A stretch of 64,000 nt of DNA, from positions 43,598,875 through 43,662,874 of the forward strand of contig CM065168.1 of NCBI GenBank assembly GCA_033026295.1, written 5' to 3'. Shown piece after piece: positions 1 through 11,833 of the stretch. This DNA comes from Channa striata (taxonomy: Eukaryota; Chordata; Actinopteri; Anabantiformes; Channidae). A model generated the notes under the pieces. It had not been told where the DNA came from. It did not search any database and worked only from the letters and a program-made list of their open reading frames with translations. The position numbers and the translations under genes were made by a program. Numbering within the stretch: the stretch's first letter is position 1; each line of letters begins with the position of its first letter.

Positions 1-2037
1 TGGTCCAGCTTTGGCAAACGCTGCTTCATCTTCATCGACTCCCCAAAATCATGGGTTGATGCTGAGGTGAGATATTTCATGAAGTGAAATGAAAAAACAA
101 AAACAAAACGTCAGGTCATCTAGGACATCACATACTGGCCAGACTACTATGTGTGAACAGCTATTTTTCCCTTGGTCCCTTCAGGTCTACTGTCAGTTTG
201 ACAAAGCCAACCTGGCATCAGTCCACAGTCACGAGGAGAGTCGTTTCGTCATATCTTTGACAGAGGGAGACAACTTCCCCCAAACCTGGCTTGGTGGTTT
301 TGATGCCGTAGATGTATGAAAGTCTATACTAACACATACAGTACATGTGAAGTATAAATATATGAATGACCATTGGTGTCTGTCTGTCCACAGCCTGGAT
401 TTTGGATGTGGAGTGATGGTTCAAACTTTAACTATAGGAACTGGTTTGATGACGATTCCAACGATAACGACAACAAGGACAATGACGACAACGGTGAAGG
501 TGGCGAGGAACACGATGGTGAAAACGAGGATAGTGAAAACAACGACCATGATGTCAACCACGACAAGGGCGATGAAAACCTCCAAAATGACGACGATCGT
601 GACCAAAGTAATCATGTCAAACATGAAGACATTTATGATGAGGATGGGGAGAAGAGCTGTCTGAAAATGAACTATGAACGTAAGAAACACGAAGCACAGA
701 CTTGCATTCAAATGTTTGAAATACACCTGTTTTAATATTTAAATATCTTCTTTAGCCCATCTACACTTTAAACATACTTCCAATTGGGGTTTTACTGGGT
801 TTTTAATATTTTATAATATATGTTCTTTGGGGTCCGCACTAAAAGTGAAAATAACAAAAAAAGATTAGCACATATTATTCCTGTCGATAATTTTATGTGC
901 AAAAACTGATTATGTTCAGAGAATACACAAAAAAGTGGCATTTTTTAATTTGTAAATTAACACAGATTTTTGAATCACAGCATTGTCAGCATTTAACAGA
1001 TAGAAAAAACAGAGCTTTGAATATTCTGATTAAAGAATTTCTTTAACCATAAGGACATCTGCTCACCTACTGTAAAAGCCAAAACGGTTTTTGGGCTTCC
1101 AGCTTTGCTCCTTTCTGCACAGACCTTAGAATATGATACTATCATAAAAAAGTTAATCTTTTACTACTACCTGTACTTCTTCTTTTAGGCTCTTGGAAAA
1201 TTTTAAAAATTTTTACTGTAAAAATTAGAATATAAGAAGTAAAAAAAACAACTGAAAATTATCTTTCTAAGTCTATTTGAGGAAATTTAATTTGTACCAT
1301 ATTGTTACATGTTATAACGTAATGCTTTTCGGGGACATTTTGCTGCTGTTACTGGTTAACTTGTGTCATTTTAGAAGTCCTGTGGATTTCTACAGTTTTC
1401 TCTTTTTATGACTATTTTTTTGGTTCTGACATTTTGTACCTCTTCTAAAAGTTTTGGTTGCTGTGGTTATTTCGTATCTTTAAACTGAGCAAATTTCAAA
1501 CAAAGAACATGAGCAGTAACCCATGGATCCTCTGATCTACTGGACCCTGTGCCTGGAAGGCCTGTTGAAAACTCTGTATTCAGGTTTTTTTGGGCATTTG
1601 TATTATTACACACACATTAAAATCCAGCTTATGCTGCCATCCAGTGATTACTACATGTTCGATGTGGTCACATGCGCCACCACTGCTGAAACCTTTGTGG
1701 ACAAAGTGCAACAAAACTCCTATAAGTCAATATGTCGTAGTCTGTGTTTTTATCCCTTAACTCTAATGGTTTAATAACCAACCAAGAATCTTTAAAGCTT
1801 CAGCAGTGTTTGAAAAATCACCTTAGAGCAGCTATGTCACCAAATCTGAAAAAGGTGCTTATTACTTAAATTTTTACTTTACTTTAAAATGTTTACTTTC
1901 AATTTTCTTTGTATTTACAGTGTTTAAAGCCTTTATTTCTTTATTTCGCAGATGGCTTGAACTGGTTCTACACCTCCTGTCGTGACTCTCTGCCTTTTGT
2001 TTGCGTCAAGAAGATCAGATCTGAGCTGTTTGACTAA
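1..2037 (+). CDS. C-type lectin-like protein, 3' part, with acidic insert
   Basis: Partial gene; its 5' exons lie outside the window. Exons read as 1-66, 185-313, 394-679 and 1952-2037 (stop TAA), all with GT-AG borders and matching phases (0, 0, 1). The start reads WSSFGKRCF, then SWVDAE, NLASVHSHEE, WLGGFD and FWMWSDGSNFNYRNW, and the end reads NWFYTSCRDSLPFVC, which is the C-type lectin fold seen in small secreted fish lectins of the nattectin/ladderlectin/type II antifreeze group. Between NYRNW and the next conserved Cys, where these lectins normally have a short calcium/sugar loop of the EPN or QPD type, there are 70 residues very rich in Asp, Asn and Glu. No EPN/QPD motif is visible and the usual WND is replaced by NWF, so standard calcium-dependent sugar binding is doubtful. 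The frame stays open through the insert into the last exon. A polyadenylation signal AATAAA lies at 2107-2112. Family certain in outline; ligand unknown. Confidence 0.85.
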
Positions 2038-2106
2038 TGTTTCTTTACATAAATATTTCCTTTATTATCTGTTTATTACTATTATCTGTTTAATTGTATG
2101 TTCACT

Positions 2107-2112
2107 AATAAA
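2107..2112 (+). terminator. polyadenylation signal of the lectin-like gene
   Basis: AATAAA lies 70 bases after the lectin stop codon, in an AT-rich 3' UTR. Confidence 0.6.
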
Positions 2113-3652
2113 CAGATAATATACACATTCCTTGTAGAGGTTAGTTTTGTGTCTATTCAGCTGTGGTTAATCAGTAAAACAAGACTCTGACACTGAATTA
2201 AAATCAAGTATGATGCAAGAATTCTAAATAAAAATAAACTATAAAATTTAATAAAAAACAACTGCACTTAACTGTGAAGTACTGAATGTTTGTGTCACAA
2301 TGCGGGAAATATCGATTTCTACATGTGTTTGTGCTTGCACAAATGCAAAATACTGCATGTAGATAACAAAAATTGGTCACAGGAAACATTGAGGCTAAAC
2401 GTTTAAAACCTTTGAAACAGAGTGGTTACTCTCCTCTGACGTTGGAATGCCGTTGTCTATTACACACATTGTGGGAACATCAAAATGTTCTCAACTCACA
2501 AACCTCCTGTTTACTGTGTAAAATAATAAAGGATAAAATCACTGTAAATTACTATGGAAAACACTATAATAAGTTTGTGTTTGTATTGCTCAGTGAGGCT
2601 GAGGCGATTTCATAGCTGACCCTTTTGGTGCTAAAACAAACATCAGTTGCTCCATTTCCCAACAGTGATGGAATCACTGCAACATCTGCATAATGAAAAG
2701 CTGAGGTTGTAAAGTAAATGTTCCCCAAAACAAGATTTACTCGGCCCCTCAGACAATCATTTAACAGAGAAGAGTTCAAAATGCTCTCTGACTTCTCTAC
2801 CTTATGAGCAGGTTTAATTTTGGTTTAGTTTTTTTAAGCACCATCATGTGTATCTGTTGTTGTTGTGTTATTATTATTTAAGCTAATTAGGATTCGAGTA
2901 GATAAATACATAAAATATCCAGAAAAACATTTTGCCGAAAACAATCTGTTCTCTGTTGCTAGTTCAAATCTACTTGTTTATGAGCATATCAGTGCTGCAT
3001 GTGTGCCCATTATCTCACTAAATAAATAATATAGGGAAATTACTTTCATGCAGTACAGCCCGGACTCTGCAACCAGGTTTGTATCATGAGTCAGCAAGAG
3101 TCAGGATCATTTCACAACACAAAGCCTTGTCTCCACTGCCAGGAATTCAATTCTGATTGAGAAACATACAATTTGTTGTATTGTCTGAGAAAAGTTAGAT
3201 TTGATTTTAATTGATCTGGAGATTCTCAAATTGCCCTAAGAATTGTACAGCTTTTAACTGACATTTCCAAACTCCCCAGAAGAAACATATATCCAAACAA
3301 AATATAGAAGACATGAGCTCGGTGGCATTAATTATAGCCAAAGAGTCCCATTGCATGATAAGTGATCCAAATTTAAAGTTTCCTGTCAGGATCAGTTCCA
3401 CTAATTTTCACTTGATTTAAAGCAGCCAATAGTTCAATGTTAATCTGCACTGACTGGAACCTGATTGCAAACGTGTACAACAAATTCTGTCTTATCAGTG
3501 AACTCTTAGGCCATTTTGCCCTTTTGTTCCTCTACAAACCTCAGATTGACCATGGACCGCTGTGACTCAGGCTGGGTAAACTGTCCCGGCAGCTACTGAC
3601 CAGTTTGTAGCAGATCAATAAGAGTGGGAGGCGTCTGTCTCATTCAGAGAGA
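2113..3652. other. spacer between lectin-like gene and fgb
   Basis: AT-rich single-copy-looking DNA with no ORF resembling a known protein and no recognised repeat. The last few hundred bases presumably hold the fgb promoter. A GTTAAT half-site near 3437 recalls the HNF1 sites of mammalian fibrinogen promoters, but this is weak. Confidence 0.5.
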
Positions 3653-3658
3653 CACAGA

Positions 3659-3668
3659 GGATAAATAC
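3659..3668 (+). promoter_or_regulatory. TATA-like box of fgb
   Basis: GGATAAATAC lies about 90 bases upstream of the fgb ATG, a suitable distance for a short 5' UTR. It is the only TATA-like element near the start. Position-based guess. Confidence 0.35.
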
Positions 3669-3752
3669 CTGGTCACATCAGTTTAAGGGACAGAAAAAGG
3701 CAGAGGACAGAGACAGAGGAGTGACTGACAAGAGCTTTTCAAAAATTGGACG

Positions 3753-6700
3753 ATGAGGAAGCTGCTGTTGCTGTATCTGTGCGTGTACGCTGGCTGGGCG
3801 GCTGACGATGATGATGACTATGACAATGAGGACACTGTGAGTGTGGATAATTAACACAATGAAAAATAAATACAGACTGTCGGTATCATAGAGGGGAAAT
3901 TAAGTATTTCAGGGGTTTACAACATTACAGTCACGGAATGTGCTGTGTTATACTAGAAATTTCAGAGCAATTTTGTCATGGTTGTGTGGATCCATCACAG
4001 TTATAAAATGTTTTACTTTGTTCAACTGGACAACATTAATACATTTTAAAACATGTTTTGTAATGCATATGTACTGTAATTTAATACATTATAATGTTCT
4101 CTGAAAAATACTATTAATGGGCAGAATCACCATCCCAAACATTTTGTTAATTTTTGTGGAATTAAAAAAAGTTTGGAATAAGAATCAGCAGTCTCATTAC
4201 AGGCTCCTTTCAAGTGTCGTCAACAATGCCTGTTTAAAAATATTCACAACAGTTTTCTTTTGTCTTTCACAGGACGGGATAAATGTACCAGGAGGAAATG
4301 CCACAGTACGTAGCACAGCAATGGCTGATTTACTTGCTTTATGTCTTTGCTTAAATTTTATTTATTTTGAATGATTTTGTTCATTTGTCTCACCCCGTCT
4401 CTGTCCAAACACCCAGGGTTCGTCTGTCGATGCTCGAGGTCACCGGCCACTAACAAGGGACAGAGAGACCTACAACCCAGCCCGCTATGTCCCACCTCCC
4501 ATCAACACCGGTGGCAGGTACATTCACACACACACAAACACACACATGCAGATACATAAATAACAGTATCAACTGTTGCGCAATTAAAAGTAGTGCGTAA
4601 GTAGAAGTAGAAATGGCCTGAAACGCAAAAAACTGTAATGAAATGAATAACTGCAAATTTTAATTGCATCATAACTAACAGTTCTTACTAGTATAGTACA
4701 GTCTTGACTTGATATTTTAGACATTAGAATCTTCTCTCACTTTTTGTCCAGATATCGTGCCCGTCCCACCCAAACTCCAGTTGGACAGCCCGCTTCACAG
4801 GATAAGATGGAGCAGCCAGACGCCGGAGGATGTACACATGCTTCGGAGGAGATGGTGAGGAAGACCCGACCACTGGTTTTACATATTTGAGGCCATTGGT
4901 TTCAGATAATTTCAGTGAAGTTAAAAGAAAGTGAGCAGCATTTCAGCGTCAGTCCAGTTACCTTTGGGCAGTAAGGAACCCGAGAGTCAGGATTCTCAGG
5001 CCACTGCCAAACCGCAGTAGTTTAACGACAGCCTTTTGCTGTATCAAATATGAAATCCTATCTGAAGCCAGTTCAGTATTTGCACATTGATTTTCACTCT
5101 CAGGGTCAAAGTGAACACAACATTGGTGCTTGAAGCAGCAGTAAATGATGATGAAAGAGGTGGAACGGTGGAATATTTCACTTACGCAAACAACTGACCA
5201 GTGATTTTTCTGTTCATCAGGGTGTGTTGTGTCCAAACGGCTGTGAGCTGAAGACCTCACTGCTGAAGCAAGAAAGAAGCGTCAAGCTGGTAAATGAAAC
5301 CGATTTGTCAGATTAAGGGTCAGCTCTTTTTTTTAAAAAGTAACTAAGCAACACTTCCTTTTTTATGTGCTTCCACTTTAGAGCATTAATGAGCTCAAGC
5401 CTCAGGTGGACGATTTGTCCAGGTCCTCCAACAACATCTACAACTATGTCAACAGCATGTCCAACTCTCTGAGGGAGAGGCAAAGGATCGGCACTGGTGA
5501 GGCCAATTAAAAAGTCCACGAGGACGTTTGTGAAATAAATTGCACTGAAAGCATGAAAGATATCTAGTAAGATACAATGTTTTATTATCCAAGGGGGTTA
5601 ATTTGAAATGGACACAAAAGAATTGATGTGATCTCTGGTTATGGTAATGGATTGGAATTGCTAATGGATGGATACTGACCACTTAAACAAGATAAATTGA
5701 GTCATATGATTTTCCACTTGTTCCGAAGATTTAATAATAATAATAATAACATACTAATAGAGGGCAAACCACTGACTGGGTAAAATCAAGGGCACCTGTA
5801 AAACCGGGCTTATATTTATGCCTTAAAGCAAAAAGTCAAACTATAATCATAATTTTAACAGGGCGCAAGCTAAAAAATAAAGATTACCTGAGCATGACTT
5901 TGCAATCCAGTACACGGAGTCTTTGCTTTGGATGCTCTAATAAATAGTTCTGTTTACAGTGAAATCAACAAACCCGCAAATGTGAATATATATACAGTAA
6001 AATAACTTAAATAGATAAACAAAATACATGAGGCAAATTTACAATATGGTAATACTTTACATGTTGTTACATGTTGGTAATCAACATGGAATTCCGTACA
6101 AGCATATAAAAAACGACATTTCCTTTGCATCTACTTCACTATATCTGTTTCAACCGTAATTTCCTCCCTCACTCTCAGACAACAGCAGGGTGGTGAGTCA
6201 GTACACTGACCAAGTGGAGGAACAGCATGTCTACATCAAGGAGGTCGTGGACACCATCTTCCCATCAAACATCAGAGTGCTACAGGTAAGAGATTCTATC
6301 AGTTTTTAATATTTAAAGGTGGTTCTTTTTGAGTTAATAGTTAGTTAGTTAGTTAATATATTGAAATGTATCATGGCTGTAGGGCGTCCTAGACAAGATC
6401 AGACTGAAGATCCAGAGGCTGGAGAAGGCCCTCCAGACCCAGAAGGAGGACTGCAAGGAGCCATGCAAGACCAAATGTCCCATACCAGTGGTGTCTGGTA
6501 GGTGAAGCTTCCCCGTGCATATACACAGTCATCTTCACGTGTTCAGAGGAAATTCATGTTTTTTAACGGCGGCAAAGGGTCACGCTGACTCAGTGTTAAT
6601 TCTTAGGACAAGAGGAGCTGGTCAACAAAAAATGACCAGTACAAGTCTGGACAAGACTTCTGGATATTTGTTTAGTTATGTACTTGAGAAATAAATTAGT

Positions 6701-8275
6701 CAGCAACATTTTCATCTTAAGGACTTAATGCTGTGAAGGCTCTTAAGTCAAAATCTTTCTTGTCTGGCATGATTCAGGTAAAGAGTGTGAGGACATCTTC
6801 CGTCGGGGAGGAAAAGACTCCGAGATGTACCTGATCCAACCTGATGCCGCCACTCGTCCATTCAGGGTTTTCTGTGATCAGACCTCTCAGGATGGGGGTG
6901 AGAATCTACACAGTTTAACTTGATTTTTTTTTTTTTGCATTTGTGTTCACTGTAAAAACTTTAGGTGTAAAATATTTGGCATTTTCAAGAGCACTTTTTT
7001 TATTTTCCCAGGATGGCTTCTCATTCAGAACAGACTTGACGGCAGTGTTGACTTCGGCCGTCGCTGGGATGAATATCGACGTGGTTTTGGAAACATCGCC
7101 TTCGATGTTGGCAAGGGTCACTGCGAGACTCCTGGTAAGACTTTGAAAGCGTGAAACAGACTGTGCTCATATTCATAAATATTCCAGGAATTTGTGGTTG
7201 AATTATGTACCTTTGTTCGTTGTCTTGTGACAGGTGAGTACTGGCTTGGCAATGATCGCATTAGTCAGCTGACCAAGATGGGCCCCACTGAGGTTCTTAT
7301 TGAGATGCAGGACTGGACAGGAGCCAAAGTGAGTCCTCAGAACAGAAGAAGTGACACAGTTGATCAAATGAAAAAACTACTATTTGAGATTTTTCTAAAC
7401 AATGTACAGTAAATGGTTTTTATACTGTCTCTAAGAAATTGGCCCTTTTCACAGTTTAAACAAATATTCTAGTCTAAGAGTCTAACCCCACTGGTTATAA
7501 ACAAAACATGATTTTAAGTATTAAGACTTTCCACTTTCAAAATGTGTTTGGAATGAAACTCAAATGATTTCTGCTGTTATTTAGGTCTATGCCCAGTATC
7601 GTCAGTTCACCATCCAATCGGAGACATCCAGCTATGTGCTGGCAGTTGATGGATACTCTGGTAACGCTGGCAATGGATTGCTGGAGGGAGCCATGCAACT
7701 CTTCGGTGTAAACCGCACTATGACCATACACAATGGCATGATGTTCAGCACCTTTGACAGAGATAATGACAACTGGTAGGTGTCTTGTATTTCCACCAGG
7801 CTCAGGTTTTCGGTATTCCACAAGCAGTAATTCAGTCAACATTACTTAATTAGCAGTAAGCCCAGAGATTTTCATTTATACAAAAGCTATTCTATTAAGT
7901 CGTGTTTTATAGAATGTACTTCCCCTTTGTCAAGTCAGTTTTTACTTCAGTAAGTAGACGTGAACAGTGCAACATGCCTAAAGGGCTATAACAGTATTTT
8001 CCTCAGGTATCTCACACCTTTATGTTCTTGTTTGCTTGAATCAGGGTCCCCGGGGATCCCTCCAAACAGTGCTCCAGGGAGGATGGAGGTGGCTGGTGGT
8101 ACAACCGCTGCCACTCAGCCAATCCCAACGGCCGATACTACATAGGCGGGCATACAATCGCAACATGGCTAAGCACGGCACAGATGACGGCGTGGTGTGG
8201 ATGAACTGGAAGGGAAGCTGGTATTCACTCAAGGCCATCAGCATGAAAATCAGGCCTTTCTTTGCCTCCAGATAA
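3753..8275 (+). CDS. fgb: fibrinogen beta chain (frameshift in last exon)
   Basis: Secreted clotting protein, B-beta chain of fibrinogen. Exons: 3753-3836, 4273-4305, 4417-4517, 4752-4854, 5221-5289, 5382-5496, 6179-6285, 6383-6497, 6778-6897, 7012-7134, 7234-7328, 7585-7775, 8045-8275. Signal peptide MRKLLLLYLCVYAGWA, then a very acidic fibrinopeptide B ending VDAR (residues about 40-46). Thrombin would cut there to expose knob B, GHRP. The N-terminal Cys motif GVLCPNGC starts the coiled coil, which ends at DCKEPCKTKCPIPVVSG. The C-terminal fibrinogen domain starts at KECEDIF and includes EYWLGNDRISQLT, DRDNDNW and GGGWWYNRC. With the last exon corrected by one base the length is 495 residues, close to the human chain (491). 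As given, the last exon shifts frame after YYIGG (near 8150) and stops at 8202-8204, about 40 residues early; the correct-frame C-terminus (MAKHGTDDGVVWMNW to FFASR) is intact immediately downstream. Sequence error or a real null allele are both possible. Confidence 0.95.
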
Positions 8276-8664
8276 TCGGAGGGTGTCAACACACATAACA
8301 GAAACAGGAAACTGCTAAAACAAAAAGAAACACTGAAGTCAGTCACAGGAACAGCTTCAAATTTCTGCATTTAACGTGTTTTTTATTGCTTTTAGCTGTA
8401 ACTTGTTTGTTGAACACACACATTAACACCGATACAGTAAACAAGACAATGAAAATTTAAATATTGTAAAAAAAGTGAGAAGCACATTAAGCTCATTAAC
8501 AAAAAAAAAAAGTGGTTTATTGTCAAATAAAGGTGTAACATCTACTGAGGAATAACATGTACTGGTTGTCAGTGAATGTGCTGTGATCTGTCTTTTCTTG
8601 TTATGTGTGAAGTTTTCAGTCTGCACTAACAAATCGAGTTGTCGCAAACTGTCCTCCGCTACTC

Positions 8665-8670
8665 AATAAA
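8665..8670 (+). terminator. fgb polyadenylation signal
   Basis: AATAAA about 390 bases after the fgb stop. An earlier AATAAA at about 8526 is an alternative. Confidence 0.5.
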
Positions 8671-8983
8671 CATATTGAGGAACATACGATTTGTCTGTCT
8701 GCTCCTTATTTCAAAGTTAATCCAGGACTATAGAAAATAAAAAGCACCTACTACTTTGTCAAATTTCCTTAAACAAGAAACTAATAATTTGCACTTTAGT
8801 TTGTCAAAATAAAAGGCGAAGAATATATGAAAAAGATAGTTTGGTTGTATAAGTAGGATCATACAATGCAGATAAATTGTAAAGCTTTTCCTTTTGGAAA
8901 CAAATCCAGCCTTCATGCATAAAGATAATGTGGAGGCAAAATACGATGGACAAAAGAATCGCAACACAAACTTTTTACTCTAT

Positions 8984-8989
8984 TTTATT
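8984..8989 (-). terminator. polyadenylation signal of the alpha-like gene
   Basis: TTTATT on the + strand reads AATAAA on the minus strand, about 530 bases beyond the stop of the alpha-like gene. The DNA from here to 9517 would be its 3' UTR. No other gene fits between fgb and this gene. Confidence 0.4.
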
Positions 8990-9517
8990 TGAGGGTCTAT
9001 TATTACACAGATATCATGACTGAAGAAAGACTGCAGTGGATATACAGAGATTACTGTGCAATGAACACACATGAGACACAATAATATGAAAAAAGGAGTG
9101 TGTACTCAATGCCCAAATATGTCAGAGGTAAGAGAAGCTTATTTCATCTCACAGAAAAATAAATTCATGATGCACGAATAGTTTCAATAAAATGTAAAAG
9201 ATTACGTTACTAACAGTGCATTCAAAGTCATCAACTCTGTAGAAAAATAAAAACCGTACAGTGTATGTTGTTCAGTGGACAAATGAAGTACTACGATGTC
9301 CTAATTCTATCTCTAAAACATTAAAGACAAAATATACTGAAGTAAGTGGTATTTCCAAAAGAAAATGAGAATTTGCTTTGAAACTGTTTGTGTTGTCATT
9401 AAAAGCATAACCTCATATGTGAAACAATAAATGTGATATAATAGGCCCTTTTAAAACCAAGTTACAAAGTGCTATTGAAGTGAAAAAGAAAGCCTTCCAT
9501 AGCTGCACTGATAGCTT

Positions 9518-11833
9518 TCATTCCAGCTCTTCCTCCAGATCCACCTCCTCCAGAACTAACTGGTTCTGTCCGATATCCTCAAACTGTGCCAGCAGCTGGA
9601 ATGTGGGAGCAGTTTTCTGTTCTATAGATGGAGCTGCACCTCCATCCATAGACTGCACCTTGATATGTGGGAGTTTTTGGGGAGGCACAGCCACATTGCT
9701 TCTCTGGTTGAGGGTCTTGTCCATTTGTTCAATTTCACTTTGAAGTATCTGATAGCTGGAGTGACTGACTTTGAATGGCAGTACTGACTTACAGGCCCCA
9801 CGGCAGGCTCGCAGCTTCATGTCAATGTCCACCTGTCAAGATAATTACGACAGTGACAGTGAATTAATTTACTGTTAAGGTATTGATGATGATGATAAGA
9901 GAATCAAAAATTACTGCAACAATGTATCATAACTAACAAAACAACTAAAAAAATTTTTATGAACAACCTTTAGAGGAGTAACTCTGGGATCTTAAGCCTG
10001 AAGTTTTTGTCAGTTGAATAATTGATTCTACGGGCCTTTTAAATTTAAAACAGTAATAATGCCAGGAAACTAGTAAAGACTGATATTTCACAAACTTCAT
10101 AATAATAAATACTAAATTTTTCATATTCATTTTAAGACAAAATTTGGGAATTGACCAGTCAGTCACAACGTTATTAACATGCAGTGGTTTCAATGTTGTG
10201 CTGCAGAGTGTCTGCGCACCTTAGGCTGTAAACATGTGTCAACATGTGCAATGTCATCTGCATAAAAACTGATCATAAGGTTAAATTTATGGTAAATGAT
10301 TATAAAATTATAGGAGCATGTATAATTATCAGCAGTCAAAAACAGCATTGGGATACTCTGCAGGAAAGAACAGGAACATTATTTAAGGGGTTGTTGTAAA
10401 TGACCACATGTTGCCAAGAAATTATTGTCACGGCAACACTTTCGGTAGAAATGTGTAATTGGACTTTCATTTTGTTCGGGAAAGTGTATGGAAACACAGT
10501 GTTACTAAAACGGAGCCTTGAAGTACTCCACAGGAGAGAGTGATCATCGGAGGAGTAAAATTAGAGATATAAAACAGTATGACACACAAGTGTCACACTT
10601 TATGATAGATAATGATAACAGAGGGGTTTTCATAAAATGATGAGCCCTTCAACTCAAGTATACGCAGAGCTATATACTGTGATACCTACAATCAAAATTA
10701 CAATTAGTCATTTAGCAGATGCTTTTCTCCAAAGCAAATCACAGGTAAGTAGCAGACACTAGGGACAACGTAGGGAGTCTGATGTCTTACCCAGGGATAC
10801 TTTGTAATAGAAAAAAATATATAGAAAAAAAATAGAAATGTTTTTGGGGCACCATGACAACTGCATTAGTAAATGAAATGCCTGTATACAATACTTATAT
10901 GCTGCACTATGCATCTGTTGAATACATTTAGCTTTATTCAAAACTTTCAAATTGTTCTCACCTCTGTTCGATACAAGTCCTCAAACTGTTTCTGAACTTT
11001 GCTTCGTAGCTCTTTGAGTTTCAGCGCCAGGCGAGATGATCGTTTTCGTACTGATGTGAGATTTCGAGACAAAGCTTCTGCATGATCCACAAACTTCATA
11101 ACTGACCCTGGAGGTAAGATACAGCTTCAGTCAACCGGCATTTCTTTGATAATTCTGTCTTATGTTTGTCCAAAATCCTGAACCCCACAGTCTTACTATG
11201 TCTGCTGACTATAACTCTCCAGTTATAGTTGTAAATGTTTTTGTTGCCATCATGGAAATATCAGCTGCGTCTTCATACATCTTCGCTGTCTTACACACCT
11301 TCCACAGTTTTCTTTCCACCTTGCTCTCCATCTGTGAAATCAGACCCTGCAGTCTGCAGCCTGAGGGACATTTGGAAACCTTTGGAGAAATACACAACTT
11401 TATTACTCATTCTTCTTAAATATCTATATTTAACAAGCACAGTTATTCACAGTGACCTTTGCAGTCTAAGCTGTTTTACAGTTTGACTGGCAGCACTTTG
11501 CATAATGTAACATCAAATCAAATTCAAATCTAATAACAAGGCAACACCCAGTTTAGCCTGAAATGTGTCAAATTTTAAAAATGTTTATGTTAAATAATTT
11601 GTTTATCTTGCTAGTCGTGCAGTTAAGACGCAATTTTTGTCATAATGGGGAAAAATGACATTCAGATCTGTGGACGTCTGCATGTTTCTTACCCAGTCAT
11701 CATCTGAACATAAAGCCATGTCTGATTTCACTTGACATTCTTGCTTCCTGTTTATCTGGCTTGGACCGGGAAACTTTTGGCCATCTTGACTTTGCTGTTT
11801 TAGCCTTGCACACACTGCAAAAAGAATAAACAT
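9518..11833 (-). CDS. short fibrinogen alpha-like paralogue (possibly decayed)
   Basis: Tandem relative of fga on the same strand, tail to tail with fgb. Exons (high to low): 11814-11693, 11379-11197, 11107-10962, 9832-9518. Exon 2-type sequence ends MALCSDDDW, followed by VSKCPSGCRLQGLI, a coiled coil, then VDIDMKLRACRGAC, which closes the coiled coil as in alpha chains. All four N-terminal cysteines and the C-terminal disulfide-ring cysteines are kept, and the third coding exon has the same length (146 bases) as in fga. Where fga has a thrombin site and knob, this gene reads KFPGPSQ, so there is neither cleavable Arg nor GPR knob. It ends 105 codons into the last exon in an acidic tail (LVLEEVDLEEELE); the alpha-C and alpha-E regions are absent. 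Exon 11379-11197 is 183 bases, one fewer than in fga, and reaches an in-frame stop at 11211-11209 before its donor; one extra base near 11247 restores frame and phase. The first (signal) exon is not identified; an ATG at 11833 reading directly into exon 2 (MFILFAVCA) is an alternative start. Confidence 0.75.
10690..10815 (+). repeat. fish SINE fragment in an alpha-like intron
   Basis: Contains TCATTTAGCAGATGCTTTTC at 10708 followed by a Tcc-aaagc-like continuation, a core widely repeated in teleost tRNA-derived SINEs (V-SINE/HE1 type). Lies in the intron between the last two coding exons of the alpha-like gene. Boundaries approximate. Confidence 0.5.

Noticed and set aside
347..664. Open frame rich in Thr/Met across the acidic lectin exon
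   Set aside because: Overlaps the lectin exon in another frame; repetitive AC/GA-rich DNA opens several frames. Only the 394-679 reading continues the lectin fold.
6601..6660. Possible extra fgb exon after the 6383-6497 exon
   Set aside because: The flanking exons already join in phase (G split codon) and match the family without it.
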